A stretch of DNA of 51,492 nt, from positions 1 through 51,492 of the IMG/VR virus record IMGVR_UViG_3300042731_008773; one strand, 5' to 3'. This stretch comes from a virus. The translations under genes and the position numbers were made by a program. The notes under the pieces were generated by a model. That model had not been told where the DNA came from. It did no database searches and saw only the letters and a program-made list of their open reading frames with translations. How positions within the stretch are numbered: position 1 is the stretch's first letter; the number at the start of each line of letters is the position of its first letter. This document shows, piece after piece, positions 40,456-50,075 of the stretch.

Positions 40456-41610
40456 ATGCATGATGATACCTTAATACTTGAAACATTATCTCAAGATGCT
40501 CATCTCTCTTTAAATAAAAAATTATTAAAAATTCTTGGAATAAATACTACATTAATTTTATCTGATTTAATCTCAAAATATAAATATTTTAAATTAAAAA
40601 ATGAATTAGATGAAGAAATGTTTTTTTATAACTCAATGCATAATATTATGAAAGATACTACATTAACACCAAAACAACAAAGAAAAGCAATAGAAATATT
40701 AGAAGAAAAAAAGATACTTGAAACAAAACTCAATAGAAAAAATAAAAAAACATACCCCACAAAACATTTTAAAATAAATTTTAATCGATTAGAAGAAATA
40801 TTAAAATCATCTGATAAAATAGTACATACTATGTGCCCAAATGTCACATACGAATGTGACCAAAAGACACATACGAATGTGACCAAAGGTCAGTGTAATA
40901 AGAATAATATTAATAAGAATAATATTAATAAATCTTTTAATAAATTAAAAGATAACAGGTTTGAAAAACCTGTCAATTTTGATAATTCTCCTAATAATAA
41001 AAATAACAAAAATAAACATCCTAAAATAAATGAATTTACAATTAAAATTATCACTCTATGGAATAAATGTCCTTCTGTTCCTACAAAACATAAAATAGAT
41101 AAGTATTACAAATTTCATTCTAAAGTACAAAAATATATTAATGCTTTAAAAGCAGGAATGTTTGGAGAAATAATAGATCTATCAAGAGATTATATGTATA
41201 AAAATGCAATCATGGAAAAAGATTTAACAAAAAAATATACTGAAGCAGAAATTAAAAAAATAGTATCTAATTGTTTATTGGCTTACAAAGAAGGGTATTG
41301 GCCAACAAATAAAAATATATTACCTAAATCAATTTCTGAATTATTTTATTCAACACCTTTTTATTCAACAAAATATGTTCCTGGTGAATCCAAAAGTCAT
41401 TTTTTATATATTCATGCTAGACCCCCACGTAAAATAAGAAAATCAAAATCTTCAGAAATAGTTAAAAGAGAAATGGAAGCAAGAAAGTGTATACTTACTG
41501 AAGAAGAAGAAAAAATTCTTGATAAACAACTTAGTAGACAAATAGAGGAGCGTATGTTTAGACGTCAGATAGCAGCAGGAACATATATACCAATGGAGGA
41601 TGTAAAATGA
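40456..41610 (+). CDS. Replication initiator-like protein (winged helix N-terminus)
   Basis: The 384-aa protein starts with LSLNKKLLKILGINTTLILSDLISKYKYF and MHNIMKDTTLTPKQQRKAIEILEEKKILET, a winged-helix unit as in phage O/DnaD-type initiators. The middle is Asn/Lys-rich linker (NKNNINKSFNKLKDN), and the C-terminus is basic-helical (PRKIRKSKSSEIVKREMEARK). SD AAGAGGAAGAAAAA lies immediately after the terminator of the structured RNA, so expression may depend on readthrough. An 18-bp coding repeat (ACATACGAATGTGACCAAA, 40848-40885) is present. Confidence 0.6.
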   Translation: MHDDTLILETLSQDAHLSLNKKLLKILGINTTLILSDLISKYKYFKLKNELDEEMFFYNSMHNIMKDTTLTPKQQRKAIEILEEKKILETKLNRKNKKTYPTKHFKINFNRLEEILKSSDKIVHTMCPNVTYECDQKTHTNVTKGQCNKNNINKNNINKSFNKLKDNRFEKPVNFDNSPNNKNNKNKHPKINEFTIKIITLWNKCPSVPTKHKIDKYYKFHSKVQKYINALKAGMFGEIIDLSRDYMYKNAIMEKDLTKKYTEAEIKKIVSNCLLAYKEGYWPTNKNILPKSISELFYSTPFYSTKYVPGESKSHFLYIHARPPRKIRKSKSSEIVKREMEARKCILTEEEEKILDKQLSRQIEERMFRRQIAAGTYIPMEDVK

Positions 41611-41771
41611 AAATTTTATTTATTATTTTAATTAGTTTATTATTTCTCCTTATATTTATTTTTATTCTTTTATTAAAAATTGAAATGAGAAATAAAAAGA
41701 AGCAAAAGAAAATAATAATATTATCACAAAATGGTATCACATATGGATTAATTAAAAACAAGGAGCTTTAA
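41607..41771 (+). CDS. Small N-anchored membrane protein (54 aa)
   Basis: ATG overlaps the previous stop (ATGA). The 54-aa product has a long N-terminal hydrophobic span (ILFIILISLLFLLIFIFILLL) and a basic tail (MRNKKKQKKI). Its own last codons contain the SD AAGGAG of the helicase gene. Membrane attachment of the replisome is a possibility. Confidence 0.5.
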   Translation: MKILFIILISLLFLLIFIFILLLKIEMRNKKKQKKIIILSQNGITYGLIKNKEL

Positions 41772-41775
41772 AAAT

Positions 41776-43170
41776 ATGTCAAAGTGGAAAAGAAAACAAA
41801 TTGATGTTGATATTGAGAAAGATATTCTTATTGGAATAATAACAAACGATAGATTTATTACAGAAATTCAAAAAATGTTAGTGATGGAAAACTTTAAAAC
41901 ACCATATGCAAAAAAAATAGTTATGTGGTGTAATGAATATTTTAAAAAATATAAAAAAGCTCCAGGAAAAAATATAAAAAGTATTTTTAATTCTTATATT
42001 AAAAATCAAAATATAGATGAAACACAAATTGAATTAATAGAAAAATTTTTATCAGGTTTATCTGATTCTTATATTAAAAAAAATTTTAATCTTCAGTATG
42101 CACTTGACAAAGCAGAATTATATTTTAGAACACGTCAAATTGAATTGCATAGAGATAATATAGTTGCATTACTTATGCGAAATGAGATTGATGAGGCAGA
42201 AAAAGAAATTGCAACATTTAAAAGAGTTACAAGACCCTCTACAGTTGGTATTGATATATTAAATGACAATATTAATAAATATTTGAATGAAGAATATGAG
42301 AAATTGTTTTCTTTACCAGGTGATTTGGGAAAACTCGTTGGAACTTTTCACCGTGGAGATTTTGTAGCTGTTGCAGGTCCGGCAAAACGAGGTAAAACAT
42401 GGTGGCTCATACTTTTTGCTATGGAGTCCTTTTTTGCTGAATTAAATATTTTATATTTTGATCTTGAATCTACAGAATCAAAAATGTTAAATCGATTCTA
42501 TACCCATATGTCCGGACAACCAAAAAATAAAGAAATAATTTCTTTGCCTTATTTTGATGAGAATAATTTTATACAACAACGTAAGGTTAAAAAAGAAGGA
42601 TTAACAGGAAAAATAATTAATAAAAAAAGAGAACAACTAAAACAAATGGTAGCAAAAGGTTCTATTAGATTAATGAATGCGGCTCAGTATAGTATTAATG
42701 TTACTGATATAAAAGTAATTCTTGATAATTTAGAATATTATCATAACTTTATTCCAGATGTAATTATTATTGATTATGGTGATATATTATCTCCAGAAAA
42801 ATATTATGAGGGTAAAGATGAAAGACATAGAATAAATAGAACGTGGGGTTCACTTAGAAGTTTAGCTCAGGAAAAGCATTGTCTTGTTGTCACCGGTACA
42901 CATACAAATAAATTGACTTTTAAAAAAGATATAGAACAAGGTGATCTATCAGAGGATATAAGAAAAATGGCACATATTACACATGGAATAGCTCTTAATC
43001 AAACAACTGAGGACAAAAAACAATCTCTTATGAGAATAGGTGTAATAGCTTTGCGTGAGGAAGAATTTTTTGTTGATGAGGAAGTTATTGTATTACAATG
43101 TTTAAAGATAGGACAACCTTATATTGATAGTCGATTTAAGAAAAAAGTAAAAAATTTAAATGAAGGATAA
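41776..43170 (+). CDS. Replicative DNA helicase (DnaB-like, RecA fold)
   Basis: The 464-aa protein has Walker A AGPAKRGKTWW (about residues 196-206), the downstream ILYFDLESTESKM, Walker B VIIIDYGDIL and TGTHTNKL / RKMAHITHGIAL motifs of DnaB/RecA-type helicases. The N-terminal 150 residues are helical. It unwinds DNA at the fork and likely works with the primase at 39371. Confidence 0.8.
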   Translation: MSKWKRKQIDVDIEKDILIGIITNDRFITEIQKMLVMENFKTPYAKKIVMWCNEYFKKYKKAPGKNIKSIFNSYIKNQNIDETQIELIEKFLSGLSDSYIKKNFNLQYALDKAELYFRTRQIELHRDNIVALLMRNEIDEAEKEIATFKRVTRPSTVGIDILNDNINKYLNEEYEKLFSLPGDLGKLVGTFHRGDFVAVAGPAKRGKTWWLILFAMESFFAELNILYFDLESTESKMLNRFYTHMSGQPKNKEIISLPYFDENNFIQQRKVKKEGLTGKIINKKREQLKQMVAKGSIRLMNAAQYSINVTDIKVILDNLEYYHNFIPDVIIIDYGDILSPEKYYEGKDERHRINRTWGSLRSLAQEKHCLVVTGTHTNKLTFKKDIEQGDLSEDIRKMAHITHGIALNQTTEDKKQSLMRIGVIALREEEFFVDEEVIVLQCLKIGQPYIDSRFKKKVKNLNEG

Positions 43171-43174
43171 AAAT

Positions 43175-43231
43175 TATAAATTTTTTAATTCTAATGTGTA
43201 TATATTTATAGATGAATAAAATATTTTAAAA
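43175..43231 (+). promoter_or_regulatory. Repeated promoter-like element, copy 2
   Basis: Nearly identical to 604-660: TTTTTTAATTCTAATGTG, then TATATATTTATAGATG and AATAAAATATTTTAAAA. It lies immediately upstream of the QueE gene, after the helicase stop. Confidence 0.6.
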
Positions 43232-43244
43232 AAGGGAAAAGTAT

Positions 43245-43895
43245 ATGAGTATAAGATTATTAATACAAAAAATTTATTCCTCATTTGATAGTGAAGTAAA
43301 TGCTTATGGACAAGGTTATCCAACAACTATAATTAAGATGGCTGGCTGCAATATGGATTGTCCACATTGTGATATTGATTATGGCCCATTAAAGAGTAGC
43401 CAAATGTCGATACAAGAAATAATAGAGTTTATTAAAACAAAAAAAGTAACAATTACAGGGGGTGAACCACTTCTCCAAACAGAAAATTTATCTGTTTTAT
43501 TAGATAGATTAATAAATAAAAATATTCATATAACAATAAAAACTAATGGATCATTACCTCTACTTGCTGTTGATTCTGAATTAGCCTCTTATGTAGTTGA
43601 TTTTAAATTACATGATCCAGAATCTTTTTTATTTGAAAATGTTAAAAATTTAAGTACATATGATTGGATAAAGTTTGTAATTGACTCAAATGAGCAATAT
43701 AGACAAGCTCTTGTTTACATAAGAGCAATAAAACAAATTAATAGTTGTGTAAAAATTGCATTAAGTCCTATTCATAAAATAAAAGCAGGTAAACATATAA
43801 TTACACCAACTCCAGAAGAATTATTATCATGGATGATACTGGATGAAATAACTGATAATACTGTTAATTTTCAATTACATAAATTTATTAGATAA
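43245..43895 (+). CDS. queE: 7-carboxy-7-deazaguanine synthase (QueE-like radical SAM)
   Basis: The 216-aa protein has the QueE cluster motif C35-x3-C39-x2-C42 (GCNMDCPHC), VTITGGEPLLQ and an ITIKTNGSLPL segment. QueE makes 7-carboxy-7-deazaguanine, a precursor of PreQ0. Phages use such pathways to put deazaguanines into DNA against host restriction. QueC, QueD and DpdA were not seen in the window. The SD AAAGGGAAAAGT follows the repeated promoter-like element. Confidence 0.85.
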   Translation: MSIRLLIQKIYSSFDSEVNAYGQGYPTTIIKMAGCNMDCPHCDIDYGPLKSSQMSIQEIIEFIKTKKVTITGGEPLLQTENLSVLLDRLINKNIHITIKTNGSLPLLAVDSELASYVVDFKLHDPESFLFENVKNLSTYDWIKFVIDSNEQYRQALVYIRAIKQINSCVKIALSPIHKIKAGKHIITPTPEELLSWMILDEITDNTVNFQLHKFIR

Positions 43896-43956
43896 AAAAG
43901 CTATTCTTATTTATTATTAAAGAATAAAATTAAAAAAATAATTTGGAGGAATTTAT

Positions 43957-44484
43957 ATGAATATAAAAAGAATGAAACAAGCTGGGGAGGAACTAAATGA
44001 AATTATTAAGCTTGATGTTCCAATTGATCTTAATACAAATGATAAAGAAATACTTACTCTTGATATTGAAGAAGTAGCAGCAATGCTTGAGAAGGGGGAT
44101 CAAATTTCTTTTAAAACTGCTGAGACTATCAAAGAGCTTGGATTTGATATTCCTAAAGGAGTTATAATTCTTGAAGAAAAAAAAGAAAAAGAATTAAATT
44201 TAGATCCTATTAATCCCCCCTCTATTTCAAAAACTCCTACAACAGTAAAAACACAATACTCAAAAAAACCTGGTGTTATAAAAACTATTCTTTTACTTAT
44301 TGATGAATATGGTCCAATTACAAAAGATGAAATATTAGAAAAACTTGTAGAAGAATTTTCTGATAGAAAAGAAACAGCAATGAAAAAAACAATAAGTGCT
44401 TGGCTTCCTAATGGTTTTAATAAAAGGAAAGGTTTAAATATTATAAAAACTAAAAAAGGATTTATTAACAAAACAAAAAAATGA
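43957..44484 (+). CDS. Protein with C-terminal winged-helix-like domain, function unknown
   Basis: The 175-aa protein has an acidic N-terminus and a C-terminal unit (IKTILLLIDEYGPITKDEILEKLVEEFSDRKETAMKKTISAWLP...GLNIIKTKKGFI) resembling a winged helix (RPA32/AsnC-like). SD GGAGGAATT. It overlaps the methyltransferase gene by ATGA. It could regulate or bind DNA; not recognised. Confidence 0.5.
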   Translation: MNIKRMKQAGEELNEIIKLDVPIDLNTNDKEILTLDIEEVAAMLEKGDQISFKTAETIKELGFDIPKGVIILEEKKEKELNLDPINPPSISKTPTTVKTQYSKKPGVIKTILLLIDEYGPITKDEILEKLVEEFSDRKETAMKKTISAWLPNGFNKRKGLNIIKTKKGFINKTKK

Positions 44485-45224
44485 ATTTAAAGGAATGGGT
44501 AAATAAAAATAAACTCAATAATTCTTTTATTAATTGTAATTGTATGGATTTAATGAAAGAATTTCCAAATAAAATTATTGATTTAGCAATTGTTGATCCC
44601 CCTTTCTTTTCAGGACCTAATAAGAAAAATTATTACAGAGGAGGAAATAGTAAAAAATATAACACTGCTTATAAAGATATTTGTTCTTGGGAAACTCCTA
44701 AACAAAATTATTTTGATGAATTGTTGCGTGTTTCAAAAAATCAAATTATTTGGGGAATAAATTATTATAATATTAATTATCTTGGAACTGGAAGAATAAT
44801 TTGGGATAAAAAAAATGATATTCCAGGCAATTCATTTTCCGATTGTGAAATTGCTTATTGTAGTTTATTTCATCATGTACGTATTTTTAGATATTTATGG
44901 TCAGGTTTTCGACAAGAAAATATGAAAAATAAAGAGAAAAAAATACATCCAACTCAGAAACCTTTGGAACTTTATCGATGGATTTTAAAGAATTATGCTG
45001 AAGAAGGAAATATTATCTTAGATACACATGTAGGTTCTGGAAGTTCTATTATTGCATGTATTGAATTTGGTTTTAAATATATTGGATGTGAATTAGATAA
45101 TGATTATTATAATAAAGCACAGAAAAGAATAAATGATAGCTACAATGAATTAGAAAATAGTTTAGGACTTATCAATTATACAAAAATAAATAAAAAAGAA
45201 AAAATAAGAAGTTTATTTAAATAA
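44481..45224 (+). CDS. DNA methyltransferase (N6-adenine / N4-cytosine)
   Basis: The 247-aa protein has catalytic motif IV DPPF (residues 39-42) near the N-terminus, and SAM motif I DTHVGSGSSIIAC at the C-terminus with HPTQKPLELYRWIL between, a beta-class order (PF01555). It probably protects phage DNA against restriction. No cognate nuclease is nearby. Start overlaps previous stop (ATGA). Confidence 0.85.
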   Translation: MNLKEWVNKNKLNNSFINCNCMDLMKEFPNKIIDLAIVDPPFFSGPNKKNYYRGGNSKKYNTAYKDICSWETPKQNYFDELLRVSKNQIIWGINYYNINYLGTGRIIWDKKNDIPGNSFSDCEIAYCSLFHHVRIFRYLWSGFRQENMKNKEKKIHPTQKPLELYRWILKNYAEEGNIILDTHVGSGSSIIACIEFGFKYIGCELDNDYYNKAQKRINDSYNELENSLGLINYTKINKKEKIRSLFK

Positions 45225-45235
45225 CGAGGGTAAAA

Positions 45236-46279
45236 ATGAAAATAAATAAAAAAGAATTATTAAATATTTTAACGGCAATAAAACCAGGACTTGCTGCAAC
45301 TAATTTTGTTGATTATAGTAATAACTTTATATTTACAGGTAAAGAAATAATGACTTATAATAATACAATAGCAATTAGTTATCCTTATAAATCAAATTTT
45401 AAATGTTCAGTTCTAGCGGACAAATTTTATAATTTAATATTAAATATAGATGAACAGGAATTTGTAATGATTCAAAAAGAAAATGAACTAAAAATTAGAT
45501 CAAAAGGAATAAAAGCTTCAATACAAATAAATAATATTAATATTGAAAATATTGTTGAAGAAATTAAACCATCAAATATTAATATTAAATGGGAAACGTT
45601 ACCAGATGATTTCAAAAAAGGAGTAGAATTTTGTTTGTTTTCATTGTCTAACAGCAATTCGATGCAACCAGCATTAACTTCTATGCGTCCAGCATTAACT
45701 TCTATGCTTATTGATCATACTCGAATTATTAGTTGTGATAATTATAGAATCACTCAATTTTTATTAAAAAATAAAATAGAATATAAATTTTTATTACCTG
45801 GCAGAGCTGCTCATGAATTAGTTAAATTTAATATTGTTAAATATTATTTAACAGGGACATGGATCTATTTTAGTACAGATATTGGAGTAGTATTTTGTTC
45901 ACGACGTGATTTGAGTATATATCCTGAAATTGATAATCTATTAAAAGTTGAAGGAAAAAAAATAATTTTATCAAAAAAAATAAAAGATAATGTTAATATA
46001 GCAGCAATTATGGCGGAAGAAGATTTTAATCATAAGAAAGGAGTAACAATCGATATTAATAAGAATAAAATTATATGTAAAGGTGAAAGTAATGTTGGTT
46101 GTATAGAATCTTTTGAAATAATTGATAATGAAGAAGATATTACGTTTAAAATAGATCCTTTATTTTTTTCACAAATACTTGATAGAAGTACTACTTTAAT
46201 TTATGATGAGAGGACATTAAGATTATTATTTGAATCAGATAATTTTAAACATGTTTTAATGTGTCGGGGAAAAAAGTAA
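45236..46279 (+). CDS. Sliding clamp (DNA polymerase III beta-like)
   Basis: The 347-aa protein starts MKINKKELLNILTAIKPGLA and includes VDYSNNFIFTGKEIMTYNN, CSVLADKFYNLI, LPGRAAHELVKF and VFCSRRDLSIYPEIDNLL, resembling beta clamps in a diverged form. A 21-bp tandem repeat (MQPALTSMRPALTSM; about 45662-45706) is present. With the clamp loader at 48967 and PolA it makes a phage replisome. Confidence 0.65.
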   Translation: MKINKKELLNILTAIKPGLAATNFVDYSNNFIFTGKEIMTYNNTIAISYPYKSNFKCSVLADKFYNLILNIDEQEFVMIQKENELKIRSKGIKASIQINNINIENIVEEIKPSNINIKWETLPDDFKKGVEFCLFSLSNSNSMQPALTSMRPALTSMLIDHTRIISCDNYRITQFLLKNKIEYKFLLPGRAAHELVKFNIVKYYLTGTWIYFSTDIGVVFCSRRDLSIYPEIDNLLKVEGKKIILSKKIKDNVNIAAIMAEEDFNHKKGVTIDINKNKIICKGESNVGCIESFEIIDNEEDITFKIDPLFFSQILDRSTTLIYDERTLRLLFESDNFKHVLMCRGKK

Positions 46280-46280
46280 A

Positions 46281-48761
46281 TTGGAAGGTTTTTTTTATAA
46301 AGAGGAAATAAATCAGAAAAAGACTATAAAAAATAATATTTATAATTGTGAAAATTGTGGTCTTGATAAAAATTGTACAACACCTAACATGCCTATTTCT
46401 GGTTTTGGTCAAAAAAAAATTCTTATAGTTGCAGAAGCTCCTGGAGCTAAAGAAGATCAAAAAGGAACACAATTAATTGGTACTGCCGGAAAAACATTAC
46501 GTCTTATTTTAAATGAATATAATATTGATCTTGATAAAGATTGTTGGAAAACAAATGCTGTTAATTGCCGTCCACCAATGAACAGAACACCAAAAACGAA
46601 AGAAATTAATTGCTGTCGACATAAATTAATTAAAACGATTAATGATTTAAAACCTAAAAAAATTATATTGCTTGGTGCTTCAGCACTTGAATCTTTTATT
46701 GGTGATCGTATGCAAAAAATCGGAGGAATTAAAAGGTGGGTTGGATACAGTATTCCTGATCAACATTATAAATGCTGGGTATTTCCTACCTATCATCCGC
46801 AGTATTTAAATTATAATAATAAAGATAAAGTACTCAGACAAATATTTAAAAAACATATTAAAAATGCAATTGGATGGTCAAAAGAATTTAAAGTTTTTAA
46901 ATATAAAATAAAAAAAATTTGTGAGGCATATGGAGCTATAATATATTTAGAATCATTATTAAAAAAACCAATGACTATATTTATAGATTTTGAGACTACC
47001 GGAATAAAACCACATAGAAAAGGGCATAAAGTTCTAACAATGTCTATAACTACATATGATAATGAAGCAACTGCTTTTCCTATTTTTTATAAAAATAAAA
47101 AATTTATGTTGATGCTTAAACGTGTTTTAACTTCACAAAAAATAAAAAAAATTGGACATAATATAAAATTTGAAGACACTTGGTGTAAATGGATATTTGG
47201 TTATAATATTACACCTTGGGCAGCAGATACTATGATAAAAGCTCATTGTGTTGATAACAGAACAGGCATAACAGGATTAAAATTCCAAAGTTATGTTAAT
47301 TTTGGTGTAATTGGATATGATAACAAAGTAGAATCTTACAAAGATGCAAAATCAAAAAATGCAAATGATTTTAATAAATTAGAAGAATTTCCACTTAATG
47401 ATCTTCTTGAATATAATGGGATGGATACACTTTTGACTAAAAAATTGTATCATAAACTAAAATTATCTAAAAATAATATTGAAGGAAATAACTTATTTAC
47501 ACAGGGACAAATTGAATTATCTAAAGTTGAATATAATGGATTACATATAAACATCAAATATTATGAAAAGCAAAACAGAATTCTGTTGAAGAAAATGGAT
47601 TTACTTAAGAAAAAAATACTTGAAAGTGAAGAAGTACAAAAATGGACAGAAGAAAATTTTAATTTTAATTCTGATACTCAACTTTCTAAATTACTTTATA
47701 AAATATTAAACTATAAAATAACGCTACAAACACCAACAGGTAAAGGTTCAGTCAATGCAGAAGCCTTAAAAAAAATTGATACTCCTTTTATTAAAATGAT
47801 TCTTGAATGGAAAAAATTAAATAAAATACAAAATACATATATTGCTGGATTTTTACGTGAAACAGTAAATAATTATATGAGACCTAATTATAATTTAAAT
47901 GTTGCACGAAGTTATAGATCAAGTTCAAGCCATATTAACTTTCAAAATATTCCTGCTCGTGATAAACAAGCACAAAAAATAACACGTGGGGGGATTCTTC
48001 CCCGAACAGGAAGACAATTATTAGAGATTGATTATTCAAAACTTGAAGTATGTATTTCTGCTTGTTATAATAAAGATCCTATCTTAATTGCTGAAGTAAC
48101 TGATCCAACTACTGATATGCATAGAGATACTGCAAGGGATATATTATGCAAAAAAGAAATTACAAAAGAAGAAAGACATTTGGCTAAAAACAATTTAGTT
48201 TTTCCTCTTTTTTATGGTGACTATTATATACAATGTGCTGCAAATTTGTGGAAAAATATGAGTCAAGAGACAAAAATAAATTTGCCCTTTAAAAAATATG
48301 AGCAATTTGAAAATCATATTAAAAAAATTGAGGACAATTTTTGGAATGTAAGATTTAAAGTTTATAATAATTGGAGAAATGAAGTATGGAATGAATATCA
48401 AAAGACAGGTGTAGTATATTCCTATACAGGATTTATTTATAAGGGATATATGAATAGGAAGGAGACTTCTAATTATCAAATACAAGGATCAGCTTTTCAT
48501 TGTTTATTATGGTCACTCATACAATTAAATAAATTCTTAATTGAGAATAAATTTGAAACAGTAATAATTGGACAAATACATGATTCTATAGTTTTTGATA
48601 TTGTTCCTGATGAAATAAAAGAATTATTTCCAGTCATTAGGAAGATAATGACAATAGATATAAGAGAATATTGGAAATGGATTATTGTTCCTTTAAATAT
48701 TGATGCAGAAATAACGGAGATTAATAAGCCTTGGAGTACAAAAGAAGAAATAGAAATATAA
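46281..48761 (+). CDS. Uracil-DNA glycosylase (family 4)-DNA polymerase I fusion
   Basis: The 826-aa protein starts at TTG 46281 two bases after the clamp stop; no ATG is available before the UDG cysteines. Residues 20-200 are a family-4 4Fe-4S UDG (C23, C26, ILIVAEAPGAKEDQKG, NCRPPMNRTP...C, FPTYHPQY). Residues about 230-400 are a DEDD 3'-5' exonuclease (IFIDFETTG, GHNIKFEDTW, YNGMDT). The remainder is a family A polymerase (motif A EIDYSKLE about 580, LVFPLFYGDY, motif C GQIHDSIVFD about 766). Confidence 0.85.
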   Translation: MEGFFYKEEINQKKTIKNNIYNCENCGLDKNCTTPNMPISGFGQKKILIVAEAPGAKEDQKGTQLIGTAGKTLRLILNEYNIDLDKDCWKTNAVNCRPPMNRTPKTKEINCCRHKLIKTINDLKPKKIILLGASALESFIGDRMQKIGGIKRWVGYSIPDQHYKCWVFPTYHPQYLNYNNKDKVLRQIFKKHIKNAIGWSKEFKVFKYKIKKICEAYGAIIYLESLLKKPMTIFIDFETTGIKPHRKGHKVLTMSITTYDNEATAFPIFYKNKKFMLMLKRVLTSQKIKKIGHNIKFEDTWCKWIFGYNITPWAADTMIKAHCVDNRTGITGLKFQSYVNFGVIGYDNKVESYKDAKSKNANDFNKLEEFPLNDLLEYNGMDTLLTKKLYHKLKLSKNNIEGNNLFTQGQIELSKVEYNGLHINIKYYEKQNRILLKKMDLLKKKILESEEVQKWTEENFNFNSDTQLSKLLYKILNYKITLQTPTGKGSVNAEALKKIDTPFIKMILEWKKLNKIQNTYIAGFLRETVNNYMRPNYNLNVARSYRSSSSHINFQNIPARDKQAQKITRGGILPRTGRQLLEIDYSKLEVCISACYNKDPILIAEVTDPTTDMHRDTARDILCKKEITKEERHLAKNNLVFPLFYGDYYIQCAANLWKNMSQETKINLPFKKYEQFENHIKKIEDNFWNVRFKVYNNWRNEVWNEYQKTGVVYSYTGFIYKGYMNRKETSNYQIQGSAFHCLLWSLIQLNKFLIENKFETVIIGQIHDSIVFDIVPDEIKELFPVIRKIMTIDIREYWKWIIVPLNIDAEITEINKPWSTKEEIEI

Positions 48762-48964
48762 TTATAAAAACAGAATGGTATAAAAAATTAAAACAATTAG
48801 AATTTTTTATAAATTGTCCTAATGTAAAATGCAAAATTAAATTATATAATTCTAAAAAATATAAATTAAAAGGAGAAAAAATAAATAGAAAAGTAAAATG
48901 TTCTTATTGTAAATATTTATTTAGATTAGTAGTTCCAAAATATAAAAATAAAGGAGGAAATTAA
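48731..48964 (+). CDS. Small zinc-ribbon protein (77 aa)
   Basis: The protein has CPNVKCKIKL...VKCSYCKYLFRLVV, a Cys4 ribbon like the MJ0042 motif. The start is a TTG at 48731 inside the PolA gene and without a clear SD; the true start is uncertain, as there is no later ATG before the zinc motif. It ends 2 bp before the clamp-loader gene. Confidence 0.45.
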   Translation: MEYKRRNRNIIIKTEWYKKLKQLEFFINCPNVKCKIKLYNSKKYKLKGEKINRKVKCSYCKYLFRLVVPKYKNKGGN

Positions 48965-48966
48965 AA

Positions 48967-49872
48967 ATGTCATTACATGTAGATTATAGACCTAAAAATT
49001 TTGATAGTTTTTATGGTAATAAAATTATTATTAAAAATTTAATAGAAGCAATTAAAAATAAAACATTAGCACATACTATATTATTTCATGGAGCAAAAGG
49101 TTGTGGTAAAACAACACTTGCGAGAATAATAAAAAAAGAATTAGGATGCTCCAATTTAGGTTTTTTTGAATTTAATAATGCTAATACACGAGGTATTGAT
49201 ACCGCAAGGGATATTATTGATAATATACAATTTAAAGCAGTTGATGGAAGTATTAAAATTTTTGTGCTTGATGAAGTTCATAAAACAACAAATGATTTTC
49301 AAAATGCTTTATTAAAAGTAACTGAAGAACCTCCTTCTTATGTTTATTTTATTTTATGTACAACTGAACCAAAAAAATTGCTTAATACATTATATAATCG
49401 TTGTGTAAAATTTCAAGTGTCTGAATTAAAAAATAAAGAAATAGAAGAATTATTAAGAAATGTTATTAAAAAAGAAAAAATAAAACTAAATGAGGATATT
49501 CTTGAAATAATAATTGATGAAAGCGAAGGTAATCCACGACAAGCACTAATTATGTTAAATATTGTTAGATATTCTAACACAACAAGAGAGGCGTCTAAAT
49601 TAATTACGGAAGTAACTGATTTATCAAAAAACACTCTTGATTTATGTCGTGCTTTATTAAAAAGAGATAACTGGAAAATGGTTGCTTCAATACTTAAAAA
49701 ATTAAAAGAAGATCCTGAAACTGTACGATATGGAATACTTGGTTATATGTCTAAAGTTCTACTTGATAAAGGAATACCACAAGCAGCAATAGTAATGGAA
49801 TGTTTTGAAGATACTTTTTTTAATTCTAAAAAGGCCGGACTAATATTAGCATGTTATAGAGTTTTTCATTAA
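48967..49872 (+). CDS. Clamp loader (DnaX/RfcS-like AAA+ ATPase)
   Basis: The 301-aa protein has Walker A HGAKGCGKTT (residues 41-50), the RPK.FD.FYGN start typical of clamp loaders, Walker B IFVLDEVHK, ALLKVTEEPP, and the SRC-like YNRCVKFQ motif. It loads the sliding clamp. SD GGAGGAAATTAAA. Confidence 0.85.
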   Translation: MSLHVDYRPKNFDSFYGNKIIIKNLIEAIKNKTLAHTILFHGAKGCGKTTLARIIKKELGCSNLGFFEFNNANTRGIDTARDIIDNIQFKAVDGSIKIFVLDEVHKTTNDFQNALLKVTEEPPSYVYFILCTTEPKKLLNTLYNRCVKFQVSELKNKEIEELLRNVIKKEKIKLNEDILEIIIDESEGNPRQALIMLNIVRYSNTTREASKLITEVTDLSKNTLDLCRALLKRDNWKMVASILKKLKEDPETVRYGILGYMSKVLLDKGIPQAAIVMECFEDTFFNSKKAGLILACYRVFH

Positions 49873-49901
49873 AATTTAAATAATAAAGAGGAGGGTGTAA
49901 A

Positions 49902-50066
49902 ATGTCAAAAATAAATATTATAAAAAAAATTCCCTGTGAAATTTTTACTCGTTCAGTGGGTTATTTTAGACCTGTATCTAATTGGAATAAGGGCAAAAAA
50001 GCAGAATTTAGAGATAGATTTACTCATGATCCAAAGAAAATTATAAATAAATTAAAAAAAATGTAA
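49902..50066 (+). CDS. Stand-alone NrdD C-terminal glycyl-radical domain (54 aa)
   Basis: ATG 49902 after SD GAGGAGGGTG; 54 aa: CEIFTRSVGYFRPVSNWNKGKKAEFRDR. This matches the C-terminal glycyl radical region of anaerobic ribonucleotide reductase (RVxGYxRPVxxWNxGK), with the radical Gly in VGYFRP. No catalytic domain is present. It may be a spare radical domain, like GrcA for pyruvate formate-lyase, or a remnant. Suggests an anaerobic host. Confidence 0.7.
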   Translation: MSKINIIKKIPCEIFTRSVGYFRPVSNWNKGKKAEFRDRFTHDPKKIINKLKKM

Positions 50067-50075
50067 TTTATTTAT

